Assembly (NCBI RefSeq): GCF_009735685.1
Contig: NZ_WHPN01000333.1
Span: 1-39,156 of the forward strand
Length of the DNA: 39,156 nt
Reading direction: 5' to 3'
Origin: Streptomyces lycii
GTDB taxonomy: Bacteria; Actinomycetota; Actinomycetes; Streptomycetales; Streptomycetaceae
Positions 26,578 to 34,774 of this stretch are shown in pieces. Numbering within the stretch: position 1 is the first letter of the stretch; the number at the start of each line of letters is the position of its first letter. The notes under the pieces are model-generated. The model saw only the letters and a list, made by a program, of their open reading frames with translations. It was not told where the DNA came from and ran no database searches. The position numbers and the translations under genes were made by a program.

Positions 26578-27963
26578 ATGGTGCCGCCACCAGCGTCTCG
26601 GCCGACGTCCCCGCCGGCCGTCCGGACCCGCTCCGAGCCACGGCCGAACACGGCCTTCCGGGAGCTGCGCGGCTCGCTGTCCCCGGGCGAGTTCGCCGCG
26701 GCGGTACGTCGTGCCGCCCGCGAGATCGGCGAGCAGGTCTCGTGCGACGCCCGTTACATCGGGCGCGTCGAGTCCGGTGAGATCCGCTGCCCCAACTACG
26801 CGTACGAGCGGGTGTTCCGGCACATGTTCCCCGGGCGCACGCTCGGCGACATGGGCTTCTCCCCCAGGGAGTCGGTGCGCGGCCGGGGGGCGCGCGGGGC
26901 TCCGGTCGCGCGGGCGCACGAAGCCGAACCACCCCTGCTTGCCGAGATCCACGAGGAGAGCGACGTGCTGCGTCGCGCATTCATGACCGGCGGCACCGCC
27001 GCCCTGGCGACCGCCTCCCTGGGGCCGATCGCCGCCGACCGCCCCCGCCGACGCGCCGCCGCCGCCGACGCGGCCGCCGTCGAGGACGCCGTACGCCGGA
27101 TCCGGTTGCTCGACGACCGGCACGGCGCGGACGGGCTCTACCGGCGCGCCGCCGGGCCGCTGCGCGGGGCGTACGCCCTGCTCGACGCCGGGGCCGAACG
27201 CCAGTCGACCAACGACCGGCTGCACGCCGGCGTCGGCGAACTCGCGTTGTCGGTGGGCTGGCTGGCACACGACTCGGGCCGGTTCGCCGATGCCCGCTCG
27301 CACTACGCGGAGGCTCTCGCGACCGCGCGCGTCTCGGGTGACGCGGCGCTGGAGGCGCACGCCTTCTGCAACACCGCGTTCCTCGCCCGGGACGCGGGCC
27401 GGCCGCGGGAGGCGGTGCGGGCGGCGCAGGCGGCGCAGCGCGCGGCCCGTCGGCTGGCCTCCCACCGGTTGCTGTCGCTGCTCGCCCTGCGCGAGGCGGG
27501 CGGCTGGGCGGGCCTCGGCGACCGTACGGCCTGCCAGGGGGCGCTGCTGCGTGCCCACACCCTCTTCGCCCGCGGGCCGTCGGCCGCCGACCCGGAGTGG
27601 ATGTCGTTCTTCGGCGAGGCGGAGCTGGAGGGCCTTGAGTCGCAGTGCTGGGCGGCGCTCGGCGACTGGGCGCGCGCGGCGCGGCACGCCCGGCGCGCGG
27701 CGGCGCTCCAGGATCCGCATTTCGCGCGGAACACCGCCTTGTTCACGGCCGAACTCGCGGGCGACCTGGCGCGGGAAGGGGTCGTGGACGAGGCGGCGGC
27801 GGCCGGGCTGCGGGTCCTCGGGCTGCTGGGCGACGTCGAGTCGGCGCGGGTCCGGGCCATGCTCGACGACACGGCCCGCACCCTGCTCCCGCACCGCCGC
27901 ACGGCACCGGTCGCGGAGTTCCTGTCCCGGGTGGAACCACCGCCGGGCACCGCGGGCGCCTGA
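26578..27963 (+). CDS. NsdA/NsdB-like TPR regulator of differentiation
   Basis: A 461-aa protein. After about 35 disordered residues there is an Xre-like helix-turn-helix region (FAAAVRRAAREIGEQVSCDARYIGRVE..., about 40-85). A Gly/Ala-rich stretch follows (RRAFMTGGTAALATASLGPIAA, about 135-157), which could be read as a membrane segment but is typical of this family. The C-terminal 300 residues are TPR-like alpha-helical repeats (LSVGWLAHDSGRFADARSHYAEAL). Relatives such as NsdA are negative regulators of sporulation and antibiotic production in S. coelicolor. ATG 26578 has GGAGAGG 7 nt upstream. The role here is inferred from the family. It converges with the phosphatase gene. Confidence 0.85.
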   Translation: MVPPPASRPTSPPAVRTRSEPRPNTAFRELRGSLSPGEFAAAVRRAAREIGEQVSCDARYIGRVESGEIRCPNYAYERVFRHMFPGRTLGDMGFSPRESVRGRGARGAPVARAHEAEPPLLAEIHEESDVLRRAFMTGGTAALATASLGPIAADRPRRRAAAADAAAVEDAVRRIRLLDDRHGADGLYRRAAGPLRGAYALLDAGAERQSTNDRLHAGVGELALSVGWLAHDSGRFADARSHYAEALATARVSGDAALEAHAFCNTAFLARDAGRPREAVRAAQAAQRAARRLASHRLLSLLALREAGGWAGLGDRTACQGALLRAHTLFARGPSAADPEWMSFFGEAELEGLESQCWAALGDWARAARHARRAAALQDPHFARNTALFTAELAGDLAREGVVDEAAAAGLRVLGLLGDVESARVRAMLDDTARTLLPHRRTAPVAEFLSRVEPPPGTAGA

Positions 27964-28080
27964 CACGCGTGCGGCGGATGCCCGACACGCGTGCGGCGGG
28001 CGCCCGGGCGGCCCCGGCCGCAACGGGCGGCCGCGGCAGGCAACGGGCGGCCGCGGCAGGCAACGGGCAGCCGCGGCCGC
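27962..28080. repeat. 22-bp (x2) and 20-bp (x3) tandem repeats
   Basis: A 22-bp unit beginning GACACGCGTGCGGCGG occurs at 27962 and 27984. A 20-bp unit beginning CAACGGGCGGCCGC occurs at 28021 and 28041 exactly and at 28061 with changes. They fill the gap between convergent genes and start within the stop codon of the NsdA-like gene. Confidence 0.8.
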
Positions 28081-28092
28081 CGCGTCGCGGTC

Positions 28093-28689
28093 TCAGCCGG
28101 CCAGGTGCCCCGTCTCGTTCCAGGACTCGACGGCCGGCTCCCCGTACGCCCATCCCAGCACCGACAGCGAAGCCGGTGCCAGCTTCAGCCGGGACGCGAA
28201 CGCCACCTCCTCGCCGAGCCAGCGGGCGGCGAGGGTGCGCAGGATGTGCCCGTGCGCGAACAGCAGCACGTCCCGGTCCGCCGAGCGCGCCCACTCGATC
28301 ACCGCGTCGGCCCGCTTCGCGAGCTGGGCGATCGTCTCGCCCCCGGGCACCCCGTCGCGCCAGATGAGCCAGCCGGGCCGGCGCTCCTGGATCTCCGGCG
28401 TGGGCAGTCCCTCGTAGGCGCCGTAGTCCCACTCCATCAGGACGTCCCACTCCTCGGCCCGGTCGCCGAAGCCCGCCAGCTCGCAGGTCTCCGCCGCGCG
28501 GGACAGCGGGCTGGTGCGGACCTCCGCCCCGGGGAGTCCGTCGAACGGGGGCCGGCGCAGCCGCTCGCCGAGCAGCCGGGCGTCCCGCCGGCCCTCGTCG
28601 AGGAGCGGGATGTCGGTGCGGCCGGTGTGCTTGCCGGTGAGCGACCACTCCGTCTGGCCGTGCCGGGCCAGCAGAATGCGCGGTGCCAT
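28093..28689 (-). CDS. Histidine phosphatase family protein (phosphoglycerate-mutase-like)
   Basis: A 198-aa single-domain enzyme of histidine phosphatase branch 1. The catalytic RHG is in [12 protein letters not shown] (residues 5-16). A second Arg occurs in [11 protein letters not shown], and the second His is in [21 protein letters not shown] carries the acid region. The fold is probably a cytoplasmic phosphatase instead of a true mutase; the substrate is unknown. ATG 28689 follows GAGAGG by 7 nt. It is divergent from the PAP2 gene. The 335-bp gap between them holds no gene and no strong motif that I can name. Confidence 0.92.
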   Translation of the reverse strand: MAPRILLARHGQTEWSLTGKHTGRTDIPLLDEGRRDARLLGERLRRPPFDGLPGAEVRTSPLSRAAETCELAGFGDRAEEWDVLMEWDYGAYEGLPTPEIQERRPGWLIWRDGVPGGETIAQLAKRADAVIEWARSADRDVLLFAHGHILRTLAARWLGEEVAFASRLKLAPASLSVLGWAYGEPAVESWNETGHLAG

Positions 28690-29024
28690 GAACGGACCTC
28701 TCGCGGGGGTGCGGTGTGCTGGGCGGAACACGCCGGTGACCCGGGCGTGCGCGCCGTGCCCATCATCGCCCACGCCGGTGCCGGACGACCGCCGGGGGCG
28801 GGCCGCGCGGCACCGTTGCCCCCGGTCAGGGGCGCGCGCCCGGGAAGAGCCGGGGCAACTCGCGAGGGCTTCCCGGCGTCTTCCCGCTCGCGCGACCGAC
28901 CGGGAACGGCGTCCGAACAGGGGATGGCCGGCTACCGGGGAGCGGGTGTACGGACGGTTTCCCGTGCACCGTACGGTTGACCGCGCGCGTGCCCGGCCGT
29001 CCATTCACGGGGGAGAGTTTCCGG

Positions 29025-30437
29025 ATGCCCGATTCCGTGCCCACGGGGGCACACACGACCCGCCACGGCTCCCGACGGCTCCGCTGGTGGACCGAGCTGC
29101 CCCTGCTCGCACTGCTGTACGTCGGCTACTGGGCGGTCCGGATCGTGGTGGCCGGCAGTGAGGACCGGGCCGTGCGGAACGGCCTGGACATCCTCGCGCT
29201 GGAGCGGACGCTGCACCTGGACGCGGAGAGCCCGCTCAACCGGCTCTTCACGGAGCAGCCGCTGATCGGTGTGCCCGCCGACTTCTTCTACGCCTCGCTG
29301 CACTACCTGATGACGGTCCTGCTCATGCTGTGGCTGTGGCACCGGCGCCCCGCGCGCTACCGGGCCGCCCGCACCTGGCTGCTGGTCTCCTCGGTGCTCG
29401 CCCTGATCGGTTTCGCCCTCTACCCGGTGTGCCCGCCGCGGCTCCTCGACGCCGGACACGGTTTCGTCGACACGATGGCCCAGTACGCCTCGTACGGCTG
29501 GTGGGGCGGTGCCGCGAGTGTGCCGCGCGGGATGGGCTCGCTGACGAACCAGTTCGCGGCCATGCCGAGCCTGCACGTCGGCTGGGCGCTGTGGTGCGGG
29601 GTGGTGCTGTGGCGGTACGGCCGGGGACCGCTGGCCAGGGCCGCCGGCGTGGCGTATCCGCTGCTGACCTCGCTGGTGGTGATGGGCACGGCGAACCACT
29701 ACTTCCTCGACGTGGTCGGCGGGGTGGCCGTCATGGCGCTCGGGCTGCTGCTGGTCCGCCCGCTGCTGCGACTGGCGGACCGGGCGCGGGAGCGGTTCGC
29801 GGGGGCACGCGCACGGGAGGGGGCGCGGGCGCCGGACCGGGCGCCGGTGCGGGACGGGGCGCCCGTACGGGGCGGGGCACCGGCACCGGCACCGGCACCG
29901 GCACCGGCACCGGCACCGGACGATGCGCCGGTACGGGACCGGGAGCCCGTACGGGGCGGGGCACCGGTGCGGGACCGGGAGCCGGTCCGCCGGGCGGTCT
30001 CCGTGGGAGCCGGGAGCACCGCGGACGGCGGCTCCTGCGGGATCACCGGGGCCACCGCGTCCGCAGGGGAGTCCGGGGGTGCCGTGTCCGCCGGGGGATC
30101 CCGGGTTGCCGCGGGTGCCGGGAGGGCCGAGGCCGCAGGAGCGTCCGGGCGCGCCGCGGCCACCGCGTCCGCCGGGGGATCCCGGATTGCCGCGGGTGCC
30201 GGGAGGGCCGAGGCCGCAGGAGCGTCCGCGTCCGCCGGAACGTCCGGGCGCGCCGCGGCCACCGCGTCCGCCGGGGGCCGCTCCGGAAGCAGGTCTTCCA
30301 CAGTTGTCGGCGCGGGATGCGAGACTTCGCCGGGTGAACGGATCCCTCGACAGCCGGACCGCGAAGGAAGCCCCGGAGCAGCCGTCGCCCCAAACCCCGC
30401 CACGGCGGACGACGGCGCTCCGGCAGCGGCTCGCTGA
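29025..30437 (+). CDS. PAP2-family membrane phosphatase with long low-complexity tail
   Basis: A 470-aa protein. Residues 1-260 form the conserved part with about six membrane helices and the PAP2 motifs: AMPSLHVGWALW (Ser-x-x-His) and GTANHYFLDVVGG (His, Asp). It probably removes phosphate from a lipid such as an isoprenoid or inositol phospholipid. The remaining ~210 residues are Ala/Gly/Pro/Arg-rich repeats: a PA run, PVRDREPVRGGA units and an 81-bp DNA repeat. ATG 29025 follows GGGAGAG by 7 nt. The last 104 nt overlap the start of the nuclease gene in another frame, so the tail may be recent read-through. The family call is firm; tail function is unknown. Confidence 0.85.
   Translation: MPDSVPTGAHTTRHGSRRLRWWTELPLLALLYVGYWAVRIVVAGSEDRAVRNGLDILALERTLHLDAESPLNRLFTEQPLIGVPADFFYASLHYLMTVLLMLWLWHRRPARYRAARTWLLVSSVLALIGFALYPVCPPRLLDAGHGFVDTMAQYASYGWWGGAASVPRGMGSLTNQFAAMPSLHVGWALWCGVVLWRYGRGPLARAAGVAYPLLTSLVVMGTANHYFLDVVGGVAVMALGLLLVRPLLRLADRARERFAGARAREGARAPDRAPVRDGAPVRGGAPAPAPAPAPAPAPDDAPVRDREPVRGGAPVRDREPVRRAVSVGAGSTADGGSCGITGATASAGESGGAVSAGGSRVAAGAGRAEAAGASGRAAATASAGGSRIAAGAGRAEAAGASASAGTSGRAAATASAGGRSGSRSSTVVGAGCETSPGERIPRQPDREGSPGAAVAPNPATADDGAPAAAR
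29879..29916. repeat. CACCGG hexamer repeat encoding Pro-Ala in the PAP2 tail
   Basis: The hexamer CACCGG repeats about six times and encodes alternating Ala-Pro in the tail of the PAP2 protein. Confidence 0.75.
30086..30278. repeat. 81-bp tandem repeat within the PAP2 tail
   Basis: A unit beginning TCCGCCGGGGGATCCCGG recurs 81 bp later with one or two changes. The second copy carries an 18-bp insertion, and a partial third copy starts 99 bp further on. All steps are multiples of three, so the frame is kept. Confidence 0.8.
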
Positions 30438-32301
30438 GCTGCGCGGCCCCTCCGCGGAGCCGCAGCCGCTCGACGCCCGGGCGCTGGCCGCCCTGGCGGC
30501 CAACCCGGGCTGCCGCCGCCGCGCGCTGCTCGACGGCGCCGGAGTGGACAAGGCCGCGCTCGCACGGGCGCTCGGCGCCCCGACCACCTTCGGACAGTCC
30601 CAGTTCGCCTTCGTCCGGGGCAACGCCTTCGAGGCGCGCGTCCGGTCCGACGGCGGTGCCGAACTGATCCGTCTGCTGCACGAAGGGCTCGGCGGCCCCG
30701 CGGCCCCCGCACCGCCCGATCCGGGAGAGGTGCTGGTCCCGGACCTGTCCGCGCCGGGCCCCGAGGGCCGCACGGCCCGCACCCGGCTCGCGCTGGAGGA
30801 CGCCTTCGCCGCCGGGGCGTGGTCGCTGCTGTTCCACCCGATGCTGCGGCTCGACGTGGCCGGTTCCCCGGCGTATCTGGAGCCGGACGCGGTCGCGGTG
30901 CACCCGGACGGCAGCTGCACGGTGGTGGAGATCAAGTCGTTCCCGGTGTTGGACGGCGCGGCGGACCCGGCGAAGGTGGGCGCGGCGGCCCGTCAGGCGG
31001 CGGTGTACGTCCTGGCACTGCGGGAGCTGGCCGCTGCCGTGGACGGTTCCGGGGACGGCACCGCGGCGGAGGCGGCGGCCGTGGACGACGGGAACGAGGA
31101 CGCCGCGGCCGGGGACGACGGGGCTGCGCGGGATGCGCGGGATGCGCGGGATGCGCTGGTTCCGGCGACGGCCTCGGCACGGGCGGCGATTCCGGCACCG
31201 GCGGGGGAACCGGCGCAGGCAGGGGGCCCTGAGCCGGATGAACTTCCGGAGCCGGAGCCGGAGCCGGAGCCGGGTTCCGGGCCCCGGGGCCCGGAACGGG
31301 TGCGGCCCACCGTGCTGCTCGTGTGCCCGAAGGACTTCTCCAACCTGCCGACGGCCGAACCGGTCGACGTACGGAAACAGCTCGCCGTCACCCGGCGCCA
31401 GCTGGACCGGCTGACCCGGATCGAGGAGATCGCCGCCGCCCTGCCCGAGGGCACCACCTTCGACCTGCGGCTCGCGGACGACGGGCGCACCCCGACCCGG
31501 CCCGCGGAGGAGTTGACGGCCGCCGTCGAGTCGGTCCGCGCCACCTACTCCCCCGACTGCCTGGCCGCCTGCGAGCTGGCCTTCCACTGCCGCAACCGGT
31601 CCCGCGAGGCGGGCGCGGTGGAGGCGCTGGGGCGCGGGGTCCGCGGCGAACTGGGCGGGCTGACGACGGTCGAGAGCGTGCTGGACGCGGCACTCGGAGC
31701 GGGCGGCGACCCCTCGGACCCGACCGTCGCGGCGCTGCGCCGGGCGGCGGCCCTCCGCGCCGAGGCACTGCGGAACACCGGGGGGACCGGCAATTCCGTA
31801 GCCCCGGGAGGTCCCGGAACCCCGGGGGGTGCCGGAGTCCCTGGAGGTGCTGGAGTCCCTGGAGGTCCCGGAGACACGGGAGGTCCCGGGGACACGGGAG
31901 GTCCCGGGGAGACAGGAGGTCCCCCGGGCGCACGACGGCCCGGAGAGCCGCGCGGGCCCTCTCCGGCCGACGTCTCCGGTGAACCGCACGGGCCCGGCCG
32001 GGCCGAACACCCGGGAGAAGCGGACGGTCCGGGACAGGCTGACGGCTCCGGACGGACCGGCGTCCCCGGACGGATGACCGGCGGCCCCGGTTCACCGGAC
32101 GGCTTCGGTGCACCGGACGGCTTCGGTGGGGTCGACGGCCCGGGAGGGGCAGGCGCGGCCGCCGATCCCGCTGACGCTGCCGGCCCTGCTGAGGCTGCCG
32201 ACCCCGCCGAGGCCGGCCGGTCCGGAGGCCCCCGGGAATCCGGTGGCCCCCGGGAATCCGGTCGTGCCGGGACCACCCCTCGGGAGGGCTCGTGTCGCTG
32301 A
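30334..32301 (+). CDS. RecB/Cas4/Dna2-type nuclease with putative 4Fe-4S cysteines
   Basis: A 655-aa protein. The PD-(D/E)XK core is visible: FVRGNAFEARV (motif I-like), D185 in LEPDAVAV, E199-x-K201 in VVEIKSF, and AARQAAVYVLAL (Q...Y helix). C60 before the core and C409, C413, C419 after it (CX3CX5C) match the layout that holds a 4Fe-4S cluster in Cas4, AddB and Dna2 nucleases, though those usually have CX2CX5C. A ~95-residue acidic low-complexity insert (about 228-325) splits the domain. Residues 481-655 are a Gly-x-y collagen-like tail. The GTG at 30334 is chosen near the first conserved sequence; the start is uncertain. It overlaps the next gene by 10 nt. A role in DNA end processing is inferred. 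Confidence 0.75.
   Translation: MNGSLDSRTAKEAPEQPSPQTPPRRTTALRQRLAELRGPSAEPQPLDARALAALAANPGCRRRALLDGAGVDKAALARALGAPTTFGQSQFAFVRGNAFEARVRSDGGAELIRLLHEGLGGPAAPAPPDPGEVLVPDLSAPGPEGRTARTRLALEDAFAAGAWSLLFHPMLRLDVAGSPAYLEPDAVAVHPDGSCTVVEIKSFPVLDGAADPAKVGAAARQAAVYVLALRELAAAVDGSGDGTAAEAAAVDDGNEDAAAGDDGAARDARDARDALVPATASARAAIPAPAGEPAQAGGPEPDELPEPEPEPEPGSGPRGPERVRPTVLLVCPKDFSNLPTAEPVDVRKQLAVTRRQLDRLTRIEEIAAALPEGTTFDLRLADDGRTPTRPAEELTAAVESVRATYSPDCLAACELAFHCRNRSREAGAVEALGRGVRGELGGLTTVESVLDAALGAGGDPSDPTVAALRRAAALRAEALRNTGGTGNSVAPGGPGTPGGAGVPGGAGVPGGPGDTGGPGDTGGPGETGGPPGARRPGEPRGPSPADVSGEPHGPGRAEHPGEADGPGQADGSGRTGVPGRMTGGPGSPDGFGAPDGFGGVDGPGGAGAAADPADAAGPAEAADPAEAGRSGGPRESGGPRESGRAGTTPREGSCR
31800..31925. 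repeat. 18-bp repeat encoding a collagen-like Gly-x-y tail
   Basis: The 18-bp unit GGAGGTCCCGGGGACACG and variants (31843, 31861, 31879, 31897, partial at 31915) encode hexapeptides such as GGPGDT. They form the Gly-rich tail of the nuclease. Confidence 0.8.
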
Positions 32302-34481
32302 TCTCCACTCTCGCCCGGATGGAGGCGGTGGCCTCGGGCCGGGCGCAGCCGGGAGCCACCGTGCGGCACCGGCATCTGTCGGACCGTCCGATGGTCTTCG
32401 TACCGTTGACGACCGCGGGTGAGACGGGTGCGCCGCTCGGTGCCCTGGTCGGCACCGACCGGGAGGCCCCGCGCCTGCTGGTCGTACCGCAGCCGCGCGA
32501 CCGGGACCTGCGGTTCGCGTTTCTCGCGGAGCTGGCCGAGATCCTGCTGCCGTACATCGACGGGTACGCGGACGACGTCGGGACCGAGGAGCGCAAGGAG
32601 ACCGACCCGGAGACCGGCAAGAAGGTGCCGGTCGAGGTCGAGCTGTGCGCCGACGCGCCGCAGTTGCTGGTGCCGAGCGGAGCGGGCGTCTCGTTCGTAC
32701 GGCTGCTGGGCCGCTCCATGCGGTTCCGGCGGACCGCCGAGGAGGACCCGGACACGCCCTACCCGGCGCCCGCGCGGGTGCCGCTGCTGGGGCGTTGGCT
32801 GACGCATTACGGCGAGCGGGCGCGCGTTCCCGGCGCTTCGCTGCTGCTGTCGATGACCGGGCTGCTCAGCCGGCACTGGACGACGGGGCAGAGTGCCGCC
32901 GAGGACCAGCACCTGGGGGCCCTGCTGGGCTGGATCGACCCGCCGGAGGGCGAGACCGGGGCCGCCGCGGCGCTGCGGGCGGAGCTGGAGCGCGGCCCGG
33001 ACGGGATGCTGCTCTGCCCGCCTGCCGGGCCCGCGACGGACCCGGTGTTCGACAACAAGCTGCTGGCCCCGGCCATGTCGCGCTACGACCGGGCGCGGGC
33101 GGAGATCCGCGCGGCGGCCGGAAACGATCCCCGCGTGCCGGAAGCGCGCGCCTCCGGGGACGGATACGTGCCGCCCGGGGAGGACGGCGGCGTGCTGCCC
33201 GGCGAGGACGGGGGCGTGCTGCCGGGCCGGGACGGTGGCGTGGCACCCGGCCGGGACGGCGGCATGCTGCCCGGCCGGGACGGCGGTGTCGACGAGGCGC
33301 GGCTGCGGAACGCCCGGCGTGACCTGGCAGCGGCCGAGGAGGAGATCCGGGAACTGCTCGCGAGCCGGCTCGGGCCGACCTGGGAGGCCGTGTGGCGCGG
33401 GATCGATCTGCTGCGCGCGCTGCCGCCCGGCGGGCATGTCGCCGACCGCTGGAAGCGCGACCGCTGGTCGTACACGGGTCACCGGGACCGGGTCCGCGCG
33501 GGCGAGCCGCCGCAGCCGAGGCGGGACGACGCGGTGACCGCGGCCCAGAAGCTGGCGAGCCGGGAGACCGCTCAGGCGCAGCTGGACGCGCAGGAGGCGC
33601 TCGACGATCCGCTGGTGATGGCGGCGCGGCGGCTGGCCGGGGAGGCGTTCGCGGGCGAGGTGACCGAGGTGGAGATGGCGTACTCCGAGGGCAAGCGCCC
33701 GATGCCGCGCCCGCTGGTGACGATCCGTACGGACGACCGGCCGCATCTCGCCGAGCGGGCGAAGGTGTACCGGGCCGTGGAGGACGGCAGGACGCAGCCG
33801 GCGGAGTTCGTGGCCCGGACGCCGGAAGGTGTCGTGATCCGGCTGACCGGCGGCATGGGCCGGGGCAAGGTCCCGGAGCCGGGTTCGGTGCCGGGGCCGG
33901 GTGACCGGGTGTGCTGGACGCTCTTCGAGCACGCGCCGCGCGGCGGCCCGGACCTGCCGGATCCGGAGCGGACCCCGTGGACCCACGGCGGTCCGCCGGT
34001 GGCGGCCGGCCCGGACGCCACCGTGCGCCGGGGCACCTCGGCGGCGGACGCCACGGACACCTCCACGGCGGACACCACGGCACCGCGGACGGCCGCACCG
34101 CATACCGCCGAACCGCAAGTCCCCGCACCGCAAGCCACCACACCGCAGGCCGTCGCACCGCAGACCGCCGCACCACAGGCCGTCGCACCCGCACCGGGCG
34201 CCGCAGTCCGGGGCGCCACGGCCCCGGGCACCGCAGCCCCGGACACGCCCGCCCCGGGCGCCTCGGACCAAGGCCCCTCGGCCCATGCCGCCCCCGCGCC
34301 GGATTTCCTGGCTCGGGACATCCCCGCGGCGGACGGCGGCCGTCCCGGGCACACCGGGCCGCCGGACGACTCCGGGGCCGCCGGAGCGGGCGGCGCTGCC
34401 GGCCCCCGGGCCCGTTCCGGCGTCCGCCCCACCGTTCTCGACACCAGCCCGGACCCGATGACTCCGGAGGACTTCCTGTGA
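32292..34481 (+). CDS. Unknown protein between nuclease and helicase genes, possible beta-barrel partner
   Basis: A 729-aa protein that I do not recognise. Residues 1-285 and 340-580 look like folded, codon-biased protein. They are separated by five PG(E/R)DGGVL octapeptides (about 295-334). Residues about 480-570 run as short alternating strands (PLVTIRTD, AKVYRAV, PAEFVAR, GVVIRLTG, GDRVCWTLFE), which could be a small beta-barrel like that between nuclease and helicase in Dna2 and Upf1-like enzymes; this is a hypothesis. Residues 585-729 are Ala/Pro/Thr-rich. The GTG at 32292 overlaps the nuclease stop by 10 nt, and the stop overlaps the next GTG (GTGA). The tight overlaps suggest a complex with the nuclease and helicase. 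Confidence 0.7.
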   Translation: MSLISTLARMEAVASGRAQPGATVRHRHLSDRPMVFVPLTTAGETGAPLGALVGTDREAPRLLVVPQPRDRDLRFAFLAELAEILLPYIDGYADDVGTEERKETDPETGKKVPVEVELCADAPQLLVPSGAGVSFVRLLGRSMRFRRTAEEDPDTPYPAPARVPLLGRWLTHYGERARVPGASLLLSMTGLLSRHWTTGQSAAEDQHLGALLGWIDPPEGETGAAAALRAELERGPDGMLLCPPAGPATDPVFDNKLLAPAMSRYDRARAEIRAAAGNDPRVPEARASGDGYVPPGEDGGVLPGEDGGVLPGRDGGVAPGRDGGMLPGRDGGVDEARLRNARRDLAAAEEEIRELLASRLGPTWEAVWRGIDLLRALPPGGHVADRWKRDRWSYTGHRDRVRAGEPPQPRRDDAVTAAQKLASRETAQAQLDAQEALDDPLVMAARRLAGEAFAGEVTEVEMAYSEGKRPMPRPLVTIRTDDRPHLAERAKVYRAVEDGRTQPAEFVARTPEGVVIRLTGGMGRGKVPEPGSVPGPGDRVCWTLFEHAPRGGPDLPDPERTPWTHGGPPVAAGPDATVRRGTSAADATDTSTADTTAPRTAAPHTAEPQVPAPQATTPQAVAPQTAAPQAVAPAPGAAVRGATAPGTAAPDTPAPGASDQGPSAHAAPAPDFLARDIPAADGGRPGHTGPPDDSGAAGAGGAAGPRARSGVRPTVLDTSPDPMTPEDFL
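33174..33293. repeat. 24-bp tandem repeat, five copies, in the unknown gene
   Basis: Five in-frame 24-bp units start at 33174, 33198, 33222, 33246 and 33270. They encode PGEDGGVL, PGEDGGVL, PGRDGGVA, PGRDGGML and PGRDGGVD, a flexible hinge between two folded parts. Confidence 0.85.
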
Positions 34482-34774
34482 CGCCCGACTCCACGGCCGC
34501 CACCGCCCCGCCGCCGACCGGCGGCCGAGGGACGCGGACCGGCCGCCGCACGGCACCCACCGGGACCGGAACACCTGAGACCGGGAGCCGGCGGGCGCGG
34601 ACCGGAACGGCTTCGGCCGGGAGGACCCCGGCCGGAAGGACCCCGGCCGGAACGGCTTCGGCCCGAAGAACCCCGGCCGGAAGGACTCCTGCCGGAAAAA
34701 CCTCGGCCCGAGCGGCGCCCGCCGGAGGGACGCGAACCCGTACGGCGCCGACCGGACCGGGAGCGGCGGCATGA
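34478..34774 (+). CDS. Possible 98-aa Arg/Thr/Ala-rich basic protein
   Basis: A 98-residue frame whose GTG overlaps the upstream stop (GTGA) and whose TGA overlaps the helicase ATG (ATGA). The composition is almost only Ala, Thr, Gly, Pro and Arg, with AGRTPAGRTPAG-type repeats, and it is strongly basic. No domain is recognised. The double overlap favours real translation that links the unknown protein to the helicase. The repeat-like DNA instead suggests an expanded spacer. It could bind nucleic acid or be a neutral by-product of coupling; I cannot decide. Confidence 0.45.
   Translation: MTPDSTAATAPPPTGGRGTRTGRRTAPTGTGTPETGSRRARTGTASAGRTPAGRTPAGTASARRTPAGRTPAGKTSARAAPAGGTRTRTAPTGPGAAA

Noticed and set aside
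27001..27066. Membrane helix in the NsdA-like protein
   Set aside because: The stretch is Ala/Gly-rich and only moderately hydrophobic; relatives are treated as cytoplasmic regulators.
29923..30333. Collagen-like N-terminal extension of the nuclease
   Set aside because: This frame overlaps the PAP2 repeats out of frame and appears Gly-Pro-rich only because of that DNA. The conserved part begins after GTG 30334.
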